Origin: Phytomonas francai | Lineage: Eukaryota > Euglenozoa > Kinetoplastea > Trypanosomatida > Trypanosomatidae | NCBI GenBank assembly: GCA_001766655.1 | Contig: MJCC01000006.1 | Span: 431,959-467,726 of the forward strand | Direction: 5' to 3' | Length of the DNA: 35,768 bases | Shown here: piece by piece, positions 27,037-35,231 of the stretch | How the letters are laid out: each line of letters opens with the position of its first letter | How positions within the stretch are numbered: the stretch's first letter is position 1 | Position numbers and translations under genes: made by a program | Notes under the pieces: generated by a model | The model's database searches: none | Told to the model about the DNA's origin: nothing | The model's input: only the letters and a program-made list of their open reading frames with translations

Positions 27037-27170
27037 TTAAATTCGATTAAAACGTAGTGGTTTATACCCTTGAAACCGATTCCTTTCTATATCCCTAAGG
27101 TTTGCATAGATCATTAATTGTCTTTTAGTTCAGATCTGAAGATACTATTAGAATAATCGCCAAATACCAT
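27037..27170 (-). other. two overlapping mini-frames (18 and 25 codons) joined by TAATG
   Basis: After a strong acceptor-like site (27242-27262) the minus strand has a frame 27170-27114 (ending SIFRSELKDN) whose TAA overlaps the ATG of a second frame 27114-27037 (beginning MIYANLRDIERNR). A three-codon frame precedes both. They could be an upstream-frame cascade, one small gene with a frame break, or noise. Confidence 0.25.
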
Positions 27171-27241
27171 TAACTGTGCATCACCCTTCAAACCCTTTAA
27201 TAATTTATAGTTAAAAATAAGAAATCTCTTCCCACTTTAAT

Positions 27242-27262
27242 CTGAAAAAAAAAAGAGTGAAG
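27242..27262 (-). other. putative trans-splice acceptor downstream of importin
   Basis: Coding strand CTTCACTC-T10-CAG, about 120 bases after the importin stop. It implies a separate downstream mRNA before the acylated-protein gene. Confidence 0.5.
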
Positions 27263-27381
27263 AAATAAAAATAATGTATAATTGCTTCCTTAAGAACTAT
27301 TTATCCAGCGAAGTGCAGCAAAGAGGAAACACATAAAAAAAGGGAAGAAATCCCCTTAAAAAACACGCCAACAACTCATCT

Positions 27382-30300
27382 TTACATCTGCATCAACTGT
27401 GCCTTGGCGGCATCTGACAGGCAATCCGCGTCAGCCATCTTCATCTTTGAAATCATCGCCTGCCGAACGGTTTCTGGGGCGCTCTGTAGCACCGGATGCT
27501 GCTGCGTTATCCATAACATCAAACGATCATGAACACGCGTGGCCTCGATGGTATCCCCTTTGCATGGCAAGTTTGCCACGATTGTCTCCAGCATCGACGT
27601 CTGTCTGCTCAAGAGGGGCTGGTTGAAGTAGTGAAGCATCGAAACGTAGGCGCTCACGGCATTGCAGGTGCAGTGCTCATATACGGTGGTTTTGCTTTCA
27701 TTGGAGCCGAAGTAGGGAACGAGGGCTTCTTGTGCATGAAGGGCGAAGTCAGCCCCATTCACACCAGACTCCACCAACGCTGTTTGCGAGCCAAGGTACT
27801 GCACGAGCTGGTTTATTAAATAAAAATTGCTTTGTAGGAGGTCCTCATCGTTTCGTGATCTCGTGAAGACCAGGGTGGTTCTGAGAATTGTGTCGAGCGA
27901 GTTTGCCACGAAGGCGGGTGCATGTTCAACAAAATCGCACAGCACGACCTCCCCACGCTGCACATTAAAGTCATCCTCGCTCGGCTGCAGCCATCCCGCG
28001 ATGATGGGCAAAAAGCTCTGTGCGAAATACGGCCCGAAAATCGCACTGGATTTCTCCAAAAGCGTCCCGATAAGGTCTGTCGCGGAAGTAATGCTAGATT
28101 TTAGCTCCTCGTCCGTCTCCCCGAGGTTGTCGATTTCGTCCTCGTCCTGCTCTTGGGCCACCTTCGCAACGATCTCCGCGCGTTGTTGGATCAATAAGTT
28201 CAAAGTGGCAAGGAGCTTTTCACTAATCACGCGAACGCTTTCCTCGGTAACAATCTCCGGATAGGAATCCACAATCGCGCCGAGGACGCTCATAAACGTC
28301 TCCATCACATCCTTCTCTTCCTCTTTGGCAAGAGCATCTAGAAGAGGGTTTAGGGCAAACTGTGCAAGCTGCAACCCTTCCGGAGATTCGTTTTTCTTAT
28401 AAACCTTAAGGATACTATCCACAATGAGCGCACCGTTTTCTCTAATCGAGGAGTTCGCCTGAAAGTCCAACTGCTTTACAGAGATGTTGGCAATTTCGTA
28501 AAAATGAGAGCTGAGGGCCTCCCCTAACTCAGTCACAATAGCATTGATAATGATCATTGCTAAGTCCTTATCTTCAATAAGAGAGGTATGCACCTTGATA
28601 ACTTTCTCGCCAGAACCTGGTACGATCACTCGAATACGTTCGATTCCATTTTTATCGTCATCCTCTGCGTTTGGGCTGGTGTCATCATCGCCCCCGACCT
28701 GAACATCCTCCAACTGTAGATCGCACTTGGTGTCCATGACTGAAATAAGCAGCGGAATGACATTCTGCATGTACGGGAGGACCTCATCCTTGAGACATTC
28801 GACCATGCAAGTCCACGCACGCAGCACGAACTGAAAGCGAGGATCGTCGTTGGACATCCCGCTCATGGTCAAGGAGGATAAATAGGTGCAAATATTATAG
28901 GCGTAGGGTTTAAATACTTCCTTACCTGCACTAGACGCCAACAGTGTAACGCACTCAATGGCCTTGCATTTGCACTTCACCACCTCATGTGTATCTGGCA
29001 GCTGAAGGACTTCTTGATAAATAGGTACGAGATCATGAACATAGGGTGTGAGCATACCCTTCACAGCAGCTGTAAGAGAAGAAAGCATTCCTAGCGCGGC
29101 CTCCCGGACGAACATGTACTGAGTGGTATGAATCAAATTCACTGCCTCAATACAGCACGGTTTCACGTAGGGTTCAAATTCCCTGGCGTACTCCTCCTTA
29201 TCATCATCGTCATCGCCATCGGTCTCGTAGAGCTCGTGGAAAAAGGAGTTGAGACAAAGCGCGGCACTGGCGGCGAGGCGCGGGACGGGATCCCGTAACG
29301 CTTCAATAATCGGTAGAAGTATCTGCGAGTGCATCTCGAGCTGGAGATTCGGCCCAAAGTCCTGGAACATCTGCCCCAAGCACCCCAGACTTGAATGACG
29401 TACATACTTCACATCACTTTTGACGCACGAGAGAATGACAGGCACCAACTTCTTCAATTGCTGTTGAAAAACGTTCACAAATCCCTCTGAAGTGTAGCAA
29501 ATGAGGGTGAGGGCCGCACATTGGTTCTTCCATTCGGTGCTGTAAATGTTTTCTGTGAAGAGTTCCTGGGCGATGCCTTGTAGCTTGCGGCCGCCGATCG
29601 CGGTTGTGATACGATCAAGCCCATTCGCGCCGATCACGGCGTCGCTCTGCTCCTCCAGCTCCTCACCCTCTTCATCAAGGGTGGTGTCCCAATTCTCACC
29701 GTATTCAGCATTGCAGAGGTATTGAAAAAGCAACTTAAAGAATGTGGTGGGAAAGTCTGTTACCTTGCGCGCTATCTTCGGTTGCTCCTCACAAAACGAA
29801 AGAAGAGATTCCACGGCCATGTGGCGTGCATTGGCGCTCACAGATTCCGCTGCAGCAACCTGCATCATACCAGTTAACAACTCCACTGCGTGACCCTCAA
29901 AAAGCTGAGGGCTGTTTGAAATACCCTCAACAATAGACGCCGTAAACGCCTCAGCGCTATCCCAATCCTGGGCGTTTAACCGCTCTTGCACGACCCCCAG
30001 CATAATGGGCACAAGAGCACAAACCTTAGTACTAAATCCAAGGGTCGCAAGGGAAATTGCAGCCTCAAATGCTGCGTTCTTTACATTCAAGGCAGCAGCC
30101 TGTGTCTGAAGACAATTTCCTAATCCAGTAATAAGTAAATCTATATGAGCTTCAAAGAATTTGGTCATTGTGCTGGCTGTGGCGGAAATAATTTCGCAGC
30201 AAACTGCCTTTAGATCCGCCTCAGAGTTTGGCGAGCCAATGATATCGAAAATGTTCTTCCATAGCTCACTCCAATCCTGATGAAGTTCGAAAATACGCAC

Positions 30301-30639
30301 GGCTAGTGCGCTAACGCAGGCTGCGGCCGATCCTCGCTGTGTGCCAAACGCTGCCGTACCCAGCAACTGCAGCAACCTCGCCTTGATGGTCTCTTTCGTG
30401 GCGGCATCAACGGTGTCGAAGGGTGAGGGTCGGAGGTTAAAAAGCTTCCGTAGTAAAACGAGCCCAATTGCACACGTGGCGGAATCCTGAGTTACGGCAC
30501 AGACCTCGGACAACGCATGCATCATCCACCCTGGGTTAGACTGAACAACGCTATCATACCGAGCCTCAGCTGCTTTTCGAACCTCGTTATTTGTTGAGCG
30601 AAGCTCAACTAGAAGCTGTTGAAGTTGAGTTTCATCCAT
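27382..30639 (-). CDS. importin-5/karyopherin beta-3 (Kap121-type) nuclear import receptor
   Basis: 1085 residues, ATG at 30639. Carries ribosomal proteins, histones and other cargo through nuclear pores and is released by RanGTP. The whole protein is HEAT repeats. The N-terminus reads LQQLLVELRSTNNEVRKAAEARYD, as in importin-5. Further typical blocks are SLLSFCEEQPKIARK, a central VRHSSLGCLGQMFQDFGPNLQ, and the acidic loop DGDDDDDKEEYARE (near 470-485). Length matches the family (about 1090-1100). No breaks, even GC content near 48-50%. As the longest uninterrupted frame here it also shows that the assembly is accurate and that the standard code is used. The leader probably begins near 30714 (TTTTTAG). 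Confidence 0.93.
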   Translation of the reverse strand: MDETQLQQLLVELRSTNNEVRKAAEARYDSVVQSNPGWMMHALSEVCAVTQDSATCAIGLVLLRKLFNLRPSPFDTVDAATKETIKARLLQLLGTAAFGTQRGSAAACVSALAVRIFELHQDWSELWKNIFDIIGSPNSEADLKAVCCEIISATASTMTKFFEAHIDLLITGLGNCLQTQAAALNVKNAAFEAAISLATLGFSTKVCALVPIMLGVVQERLNAQDWDSAEAFTASIVEGISNSPQLFEGHAVELLTGMMQVAAAESVSANARHMAVESLLSFCEEQPKIARKVTDFPTTFFKLLFQYLCNAEYGENWDTTLDEEGEELEEQSDAVIGANGLDRITTAIGGRKLQGIAQELFTENIYSTEWKNQCAALTLICYTSEGFVNVFQQQLKKLVPVILSCVKSDVKYVRHSSLGCLGQMFQDFGPNLQLEMHSQILLPIIEALRDPVPRLAASAALCLNSFFHELYETDGDDDDDKEEYAREFEPYVKPCCIEAVNLIHTTQYMFVREAALGMLSSLTAAVKGMLTPYVHDLVPIYQEVLQLPDTHEVVKCKCKAIECVTLLASSAGKEVFKPYAYNICTYLSSLTMSGMSNDDPRFQFVLRAWTCMVECLKDEVLPYMQNVIPLLISVMDTKCDLQLEDVQVGGDDDTSPNAEDDDKNGIERIRVIVPGSGEKVIKVHTSLIEDKDLAMIIINAIVTELGEALSSHFYEIANISVKQLDFQANSSIRENGALIVDSILKVYKKNESPEGLQLAQFALNPLLDALAKEEEKDVMETFMSVLGAIVDSYPEIVTEESVRVISEKLLATLNLLIQQRAEIVAKVAQEQDEDEIDNLGETDEELKSSITSATDLIGTLLEKSSAIFGPYFAQSFLPIIAGWLQPSEDDFNVQRGEVVLCDFVEHAPAFVANSLDTILRTTLVFTRSRNDEDLLQSNFYLINQLVQYLGSQTALVESGVNGADFALHAQEALVPYFGSNESKTTVYEHCTCNAVSAYVSMLHYFNQPLLSRQTSMLETIVANLPCKGDTIEATRVHDRLMLWITQQHPVLQSAPETVRQAMISKMKMADADCLSDAAKAQLMQM

Positions 30640-30818
30640 TATTATATTTATGACTTTATTATTATTTTATGTGTTTTACGGCTTAAAAATTTTATATAAT
30701 ACCAGAAGAAAAACTAAAAATCGAGAACAAAAAATTCTAAGGTCTCCTTCTAAATAGTTTCATTTTGTTATTCCCACCCTTTACATTGCGTCATGTGCTT
30801 ACGATAAAAAGGCATTCA

Positions 30819-30998
30819 TCAATATGGTTTATGCATTTTTTCCCGAGTCTGTTTTCTCAACAGACAAAGGGTCTTGTGCAATGCAATAAATAAAATAATG
30901 GTGGAATCAAATGCCTTCCCAAAAGCGCGTGTAGACATATAGTTATTGAAGAAAAAGGAAGGATATGTCTGACATATTTCGAATAAATCATCTTGCAT
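30819..30998 (-). CDS. candidate small protein, 59 residues
   Basis: ATG at 30998 to TGA at 30819. It starts MQDDLFEICQTYPSFFF, has a central hydrophobic helix (AFDSTIILFIALHKTL) and a basic end (LRKQTREKMHKPY), so a tail-anchored or single-span protein is conceivable. An AG (TATATCTTAG) lies about 30 bases upstream, and a better tract (CTACT7CCC...AG) farther up is followed by a 19-codon frame first. Unrecognised; moderate to low certainty. Confidence 0.35.
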   Translation of the reverse strand: MQDDLFEICQTYPSFFFNNYMSTRAFGKAFDSTIILFIALHKTLCLLRKQTREKMHKPY

Positions 30999-31258
30999 GG
31001 ATATCAAAGATGGTATACTTTTCTAAGATATAGTTTCAATAGAAACACTTCACATAGGGGCATCGGCCTTAATCGATGAGGGAAAAAAAGTAGCCCCACG
31101 ACCCAATGCCATACAATGTAGGTTTCAAACAGTAAGAAAAATGTAAATCCACACGGTCCTTAATTTATCGGGGGGGAAAGGTCAAAAGATACTAACTAGT
31201 TATTAAATGTCAAAACAGAACACGGCAAAGATCACTCTAACCATTACATTCAAAAAGT

Positions 31259-31490
31259 TTATTTTCCTTCAACCTCTCTGGGTAACTCACTGAGCAAGTG
31301 TAGCAGCTTAGCAATATTAAACTTTTTATGTCGTTTTAAATCAATGGCATCTAGTATAACGTTAAAAATTTCAACAACTATCGGCTCCCCAGTGCTCAGA
31401 AACAAACCACAGCACGGAAGGATTAAAAAAGTACATGTAGAACCATGTTAAGTGAAAATCTGCAATTTGGTGAATCCCTAGTTCTAACAT
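31259..31490 (-). pseudogene. possible small gene split by a frame change
   Basis: The first ATG (31490) after a pyrimidine tract ending in GAGAG (about 31575-31600) opens 39 codons (start MLELGIHQIADFHLTWF), ending at 31371. An overlapping frame without its own ATG continues to a TAA at 31259 with a helical, amphipathic end (VEIFNVILDAIDLKRHKK, then LLHLLSELPREVEGK). The two frames meet at a four-G run (31387-31390), where one base less would join them into 76 residues. It may be a decayed gene or chance. I see no known family. Confidence 0.3.
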
Positions 31491-32722
31491 TTATACCACT
31501 TACACGTAGTGATTTTATAAGCCACAGTATTTAAAAATTGATGGTAAATATGTATCTTCGTGTAAAGCTTTCCTCTCAAAACGAAGAAAAAAGAAACTTA
31601 AACAGCGCTTGAATCTATGCTAGTAGTACTTCATTTTTGGTGTTTAGCGCTGCTACCTTTGAAAAGGAGTACGAATGGAAATATCTATACATTACATCAC
31701 CTTTTGTATTTACACTTATCTAAGTTTCCATTTTTGTTGAATCTTATTTACAGTAATTATACGATGGGGAAAAAACTCATGGATAATATTTAATGATGCG
31801 TTTATACACTAATGTTCTCCCTTTAGTTGTCAAAGCAACTTAGATGCATCTTTTCCTCAGATACTTAGCATAATTAATGCTGCCCTAATAGTGTTCACTT
31901 CAGTGATTCAATATGAAATGGATGCAAAATTAGAAGCTGATCGCAAAAAAAAAAGCGCAAGTGACTGGGACAATGGAAAGTGTAGTTTAAACCTCAAACT
32001 ACATTCTTTGAAATGCTTATTGGTGTGATATACCTTTGTTTAGCTACAGTTTTCTTTTATTGCATTAAATCCTTCTGTAATGAGTAGCACAACAAAATGC
32101 TTCTTTAAGGAATATTTCAGTCGTCTCTTGTGCACCCTTTGCGGGTTTGTTTTTTAAAAAGCTTGAACCATTAGCATAGGTAATGCGTTTTTACATTATC
32201 GTTCAGGAAACTGTTATTATGTGAACCTTTTACCTTTTGATTCCAATAATTGCCCTAATTTTGAAAAAGGAAGGTTGAAAAAAAGAGCCTTAACCTTCAG
32301 GTGTGGACTAAGGATACGACTTTATCTCTTCCTTATTCATAATCTATAACTCACTAATCTACTCAAAGAGTCGGGAAAAGGAGTAGAAAAAGTTAATCCA
32401 GTACACTTTTAATTTAAAACGCAACAGGTATGTTATAAATACATGGATGGAGGAAAAAATATTGGAAAATATCAGCTAGATAAAAAAAAGTCGGAATTTA
32501 AAATACATACAAACCTTCTTGCTCAATATTATTTACATTAACAAGCTTTTATTCCCACCATTTGTGTTTTTTTAAGGAAGTACTTTGCTTTAAGCAGTAT
32601 GGCTGGGACAAGGTAAATGAAATGCGTGAAGAAGCAATTAATCGCAATTATTTAAATTTGATTAAACAAATGAGATATAAAAAAATATGAAAAAAAATTC
32701 ATATTTGTCTTGGTATTCATAA

Positions 32723-33085
32723 TCAAATTTTTCGCCCTTCAGATATAAGCTTGTTTTCATCTATTCTTCGAGTATTTATAAGGTTGTATGGGTGACTTGT
32801 TAATTTCGAAGTCTTTGAAATGTCGTTCCGAAGGAGATAATGGGCAATCCAGGTGGTTGGACTGGGATTCCCAGAATAATCTTTAGACTCATCACTGCAT
32901 GTCTTTTGAACTTTGCTAAGTAATGCATGCAATGCGGGAATTAATGTTGGAAACACATCTTTTCTTAAATAGTCCATACTATCGTCTACAGTATAAGATA
33001 TACTGTCTTCATTGAACCATAGATCCTCTTCAATTAACCTGACAACTAAGCTCTGAAGCTGTGTATCTCCAATATCTAGAGACAT
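32723..33085 (-). CDS. DPY30-motif small protein, probably axonemal
   Basis: 120 residues, ATG at 33085. The core reads DYLRKDVFPTLIPALHALLSKV, then after about 18 residues SPTTWIAHYLLRND. This is the Dpy-30 motif (YL...V.P.L..GL..L, then P..FLA.YLLKN), a two-helix dimerisation module related to the RIIa docking domain. It occurs in the COMPASS subunit Dpy30/Sdc1 and in many ciliary proteins (radial spokes, nucleoside diphosphate and adenylate kinases). The loop between helices is longer than usual. The N-terminal 50 residues are acidic. With two axonemal genes in the same window and no methyltransferase, a flagellar role is likelier than chromatin, but this is inference. It lies isolated in AT-rich DNA with a strong acceptor-like site at 33119-33168. 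Confidence 0.75.
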   Translation of the reverse strand: MSLDIGDTQLQSLVVRLIEEDLWFNEDSISYTVDDSMDYLRKDVFPTLIPALHALLSKVQKTCSDESKDYSGNPSPTTWIAHYLLRNDISKTSKLTSHPYNLINTRRIDENKLISEGRKI

Positions 33086-33118
33086 CTATAACTTTGAAAA
33101 GTCTATTAGTTTTAAGCA

Positions 33119-33168
33119 CTAAATATTAAGCTCAAAAAATATAATGGAGGGGGAGGGGGGATGAGAAA
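33119..33168 (-). other. putative trans-splice acceptor for the DPY30-motif gene
   Basis: Coding strand TTTTCTCATCCCCCCTCCCC-type tract, then T6 and a later TTTAG, about 33 bases before the ATG at 33085. Confidence 0.5.
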
Positions 33169-33247
33169 ATGTTTACAAAGCAGGAAAACAAAAGACAAAC
33201 TATGGGAAGAACCTCTCTAGAGAGAAATGGAGCAAAATATGCAGTTT

Positions 33248-33484
33248 TTAAAATAATATGCAACAAGTACAGCAAACCCCACGGCCCAAAAGAAATGGAA
33301 CCCATTTTGCACGCACAGACGGAGTTTTCTTTTGCCACAACATGGCGCAGCGCGTCAAATAAGATTTTAATTGGGTCCCTTCCCGTAAATAAAAATGGGC
33401 AATAAAAATATTACTGGCCCACAAAAACATCCGCGTTACTATTATACTTTTCATAGCGCCAAGAGCAATAAACTGACAAATCAT
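33248..33484 (-). CDS. candidate small protein, 78 residues
   Basis: First ATG (33484) after an acceptor-like CTGCTTTACCAG near 33550. Residues 1-40 are hydrophobic (MICQFIALGAMKSIIVTRM, then MFLWASNIFIAHFYL) and the remainder basic (SYLTRCAMLWQKKTPSVRAK), ending in a Cys cluster. No family recognised. Other frames in the same stretch also look open, so certainty is low. Confidence 0.3.
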   Translation of the reverse strand: MICQFIALGAMKSIIVTRMFLWASNIFIAHFYLREGTQLKSYLTRCAMLWQKKTPSVRAKWVPFLLGRGVCCTCCILF

Positions 33485-33614
33485 CCGCCCACCTTCCACA
33501 AAAATTATATGCCAAGCAATCCAAAAACACTCTTATTCTGGTAAAGCAGACGTGAACATAACATTAATTTTCCACGATATAAACCAGCCAACCGTTAACT
33601 ATAATTAATTTCTT

Positions 33615-33986
33615 TCAAAAACATGCCATCATATCAGAGCCCCTCCCCCCCCCCCCCCAACAATAACAATGCGCTCGCTGCGAGGTGGTCGAAGAGACAG
33701 CCACCCAGACCACCATGAATGAAAAAAAATATGGGAAAAGGGGGGCATGGTGGTACACGCGGGGCGCGTTTCGGTCTTCTCGGACGAGGGGGCCAGCGCG
33801 CGCGCCGCAAGGGAAGTCGCAGGGTGTGGAGAGCGGGTGACGCAACCCCAACAACCAAACACCACCTACGTCCCTCTCCAAACGAGAGAACATGCATGGG
33901 CTGGCATGAGCGGCATGCTCCACTTCGGTGGGGCTCGAGGGGCATTTACGTCCCGAGGCGCTGAACCTTGAGGCCTGAAATTTCAT
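33615..33986 (-). CDS. candidate protein, 123 residues, unknown
   Basis: First ATG (33986) after one of the longest pyrimidine tracts in the window (33998-34048). It begins MKFQASRFSASGRKCPSSP and has a possible membrane span near FPYFFSFMVVWVAVSS. It ends after a Gly run translated from the C14 tract. It is Pro/Arg/Cys-rich, as any frame here would be, and GC-rich DNA has few stops. The plus strand is also open over 33747-33971. Could be a non-coding trans-spliced RNA instead. Confidence 0.3.
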   Translation of the reverse strand: MKFQASRFSASGRKCPSSPTEVEHAAHASPCMFSRLERDVGGVWLLGLRHPLSTPCDFPCGARAGPLVREDRNAPRVYHHAPLFPYFFSFMVVWVAVSSTTSQRAHCYCWGGGGRGSDMMACF

Positions 33987-33997
33987 GCTCAGGGACA

Positions 33998-34048
33998 CTA
34001 ATTCGTATCATTCGGGAGGAGGAAGGAAGTGAGAGCGGAAGTGAGAGC
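33998..34048 (-). other. putative trans-splice acceptor with duplicated pyrimidine block
   Basis: On the coding strand the 12-bp unit GCTCTCACTTCC occurs twice, followed by TTCCTCCTCCC and, after 13 bases, TTAG. The tandem repeat itself forms the tract. Confidence 0.5.
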
Positions 34049-34139
34049 GAGGCGGCGCGCGCATGCGGTGTGTGCCGCCTGGCGTCGTGTTTGAGTGTTT
34101 CTGTGAGGAGAGTGGAGAAGGACCCGTCAACTAGCCTTT

Positions 34140-34320
34140 CCTGCTGTGTGTGTGTGAGTGTCGTCGGTGCCCCGCGTGTGCTTACACGCGTATGGGGTGC
34201 TGCGGTGCGCGCGCTCGCAGGTGTGTGGGCTCGTTGGCGGGTCTTTTGTCTTTAATTTTTTTCGTGTGCGTGCGTGCGTGTTCGCCGCGCGCAGGTTGTA
34301 GAGGAGTCGGGGGGGGGGAG
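34140..34320 (+). other. GT-rich stretch of unknown function
   Basis: Plus strand strongly enriched in G and T, with (TG)n near 34145, GTGCGTGCGTGCGTG near 34266 and a G10 run ending near 34318. GT-rich DNA has been tied to RNA polymerase II start regions in African trypanosomes, but here the genes on both sides run on the minus strand, so the orientation does not fit simply. Confidence 0.35.
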
Positions 34321-34732
34321 GGGCGGTGCCTTTGCGTTTCTTATTCTCTTTTATGCAGCCCGAGGAAAAGAACACCGCCACCGCAACTCCCACCCGTGGT
34401 GGTTTTTTCCCTTCGCCCCGTTCGCGGGTTGAGGGGAAGCTTTTTTTAGGGCCTTGTATAGTTACATAGAAAAGGTGGTCTCATAGAATGACTTCCGTGG
34501 CCCCCGGACCCCCCTCCCTCGCCCTGCGGAACAAATCCCCAAAACCAGCTCCATCTTCATACCGCCTTTTTAACATTCTTACTTGCGATGACAGGCCGAG
34601 CAATTCCGGCGTCACAGTTACTATATAGTTCAACGAGTTTTTACCTACATGTTTCTATTAACCTTTTTTTGCGTTTCAATAAAAATCTTGATTTTTCACG
34701 AAAACCATTTATTTCTTAATTATACACGCGTG

Positions 34733-34927
34733 TCAGACTGGGCACAGGGTGGATTGCGTGAAATATACCTCGAAACAGCGATCCATCCATGGGGCACACC
34801 CCGCGTCAGATGCCACGCGTGGCAATGTCAGCAGGAGACTTTGCCGGCGCCGTACCACGGAGGTGGTGGGGGGGGATTTCTGAGCCTTGCGAAGAAAATG
34901 CGAATGAGTGTGATCAAGGAATTCCAT
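34733..34927 (-). CDS. candidate small protein, 64 residues
   Basis: First ATG (34927) after a superb acceptor-like site (35064-35115). It starts MEFLDHTHSHFLRKAQKS, has a basic centre (SVVRRRQSLLL) and ends with WMDRCFEVYFTQ. No known domain. The plus strand is also open across part of this stretch (34898-35071), which weakens the case. Between them the two frames leave it unclear which strand, if any, is coding. Confidence 0.35.
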   Translation of the reverse strand: MEFLDHTHSHFLRKAQKSPPTTSVVRRRQSLLLTLPRVASDAGCAPWMDRCFEVYFTQSTLCPV

Positions 34928-35063
34928 CGACGTGTTGGCACCACACGCCGTACCCCCCTTCCCCACCCGCGCTGCCAATTGAATAAAATACTAAAGGACC
35001 GACAGCAGAAAAGTGATACCTATGCTCAGCTAGTTGATATGCTCACCGCACACCGGTGGCGAG

Positions 35064-35115
35064 CTATTTGAGGTTTGGAGAGAGAGAGAGAGGGGGAGGG
35101 GGGAAGGGAAATCAC
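35064..35115 (-). other. putative trans-splice acceptor downstream of the right-edge gene
   Basis: Coding strand: about 30 nearly uninterrupted pyrimidines including (CT)n, then CAAACCTCAAATAG. It indicates that a separate mRNA begins here, about 170 bases after the stop of the right-edge gene. Confidence 0.55.
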
Positions 35116-35231
35116 CGCTAGTGCGCGCAGCTGCCTCCTTTTGGAGCCCAAAAATAGACATACCATATCAATGCTCATGCGGTTGAGAAAAGGCTACGGG
35201 AATGTGCATTGATTTGACCTTTGTGTATTAA

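Larger units (their letters stand above)
26661..27381. other. spacer between the acylated protein and importin genes
   Basis: Contains a (TA)n tract (26781-26797) and two clear acceptor-like sites on the coding strand (26974-26989 and 27242-27262), each followed by short frames listed separately. Confidence 0.5.
30640..32722. other. 2.1-kb AT-rich spacer upstream of importin
   Basis: The most AT-rich part of the window. It holds several pyrimidine-tract/AG sites on the coding strand (near 30714, 31080, 31585, 31945, 32370 and 32490) but no long gene. Two short-frame candidates are listed separately (30819-30998 and 31259-31490). Beyond about 31.5 kb the frames are all very short. No RNA gene was recognised. 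Confidence 0.5.
33086..35231. other. 2.1-kb gene-poor region of abrupt GC change and simple repeats
   Basis: AT-rich at 33.1-33.6 kb, GC-rich at 33.65-34.45 kb, mixed beyond. It contains a 14-C run (33645-33658), a 12-bp tandem duplication (34025-34048), a stretch rich in G and T on the plus strand (about 34140-34320) with TG and GTGC repeats, and a GA repeat (about 35078-35092). Three short minus-strand frames each follow an acceptor-like site and are listed separately. No recognised gene, RNA or intact mobile element. Confidence 0.55.

Noticed and set aside
14527..32722. Idea that spacers are coding with reassigned stop codons (UGA as Trp, UAA/UAG as Glu), as in Blastocrithidia
   Set aside because: Several spacer frames read attractively this way, but any frame does once stops are replaced. 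The long genes, including 1085 codons of importin, contain no in-frame stops and end normally.
33747..33971. 74-codon plus-strand frame in the GC-rich gap
   Set aside because: Opposite to all recognised genes and overlapping a minus-strand frame with a better acceptor; likely open because GC-rich DNA has few stops.
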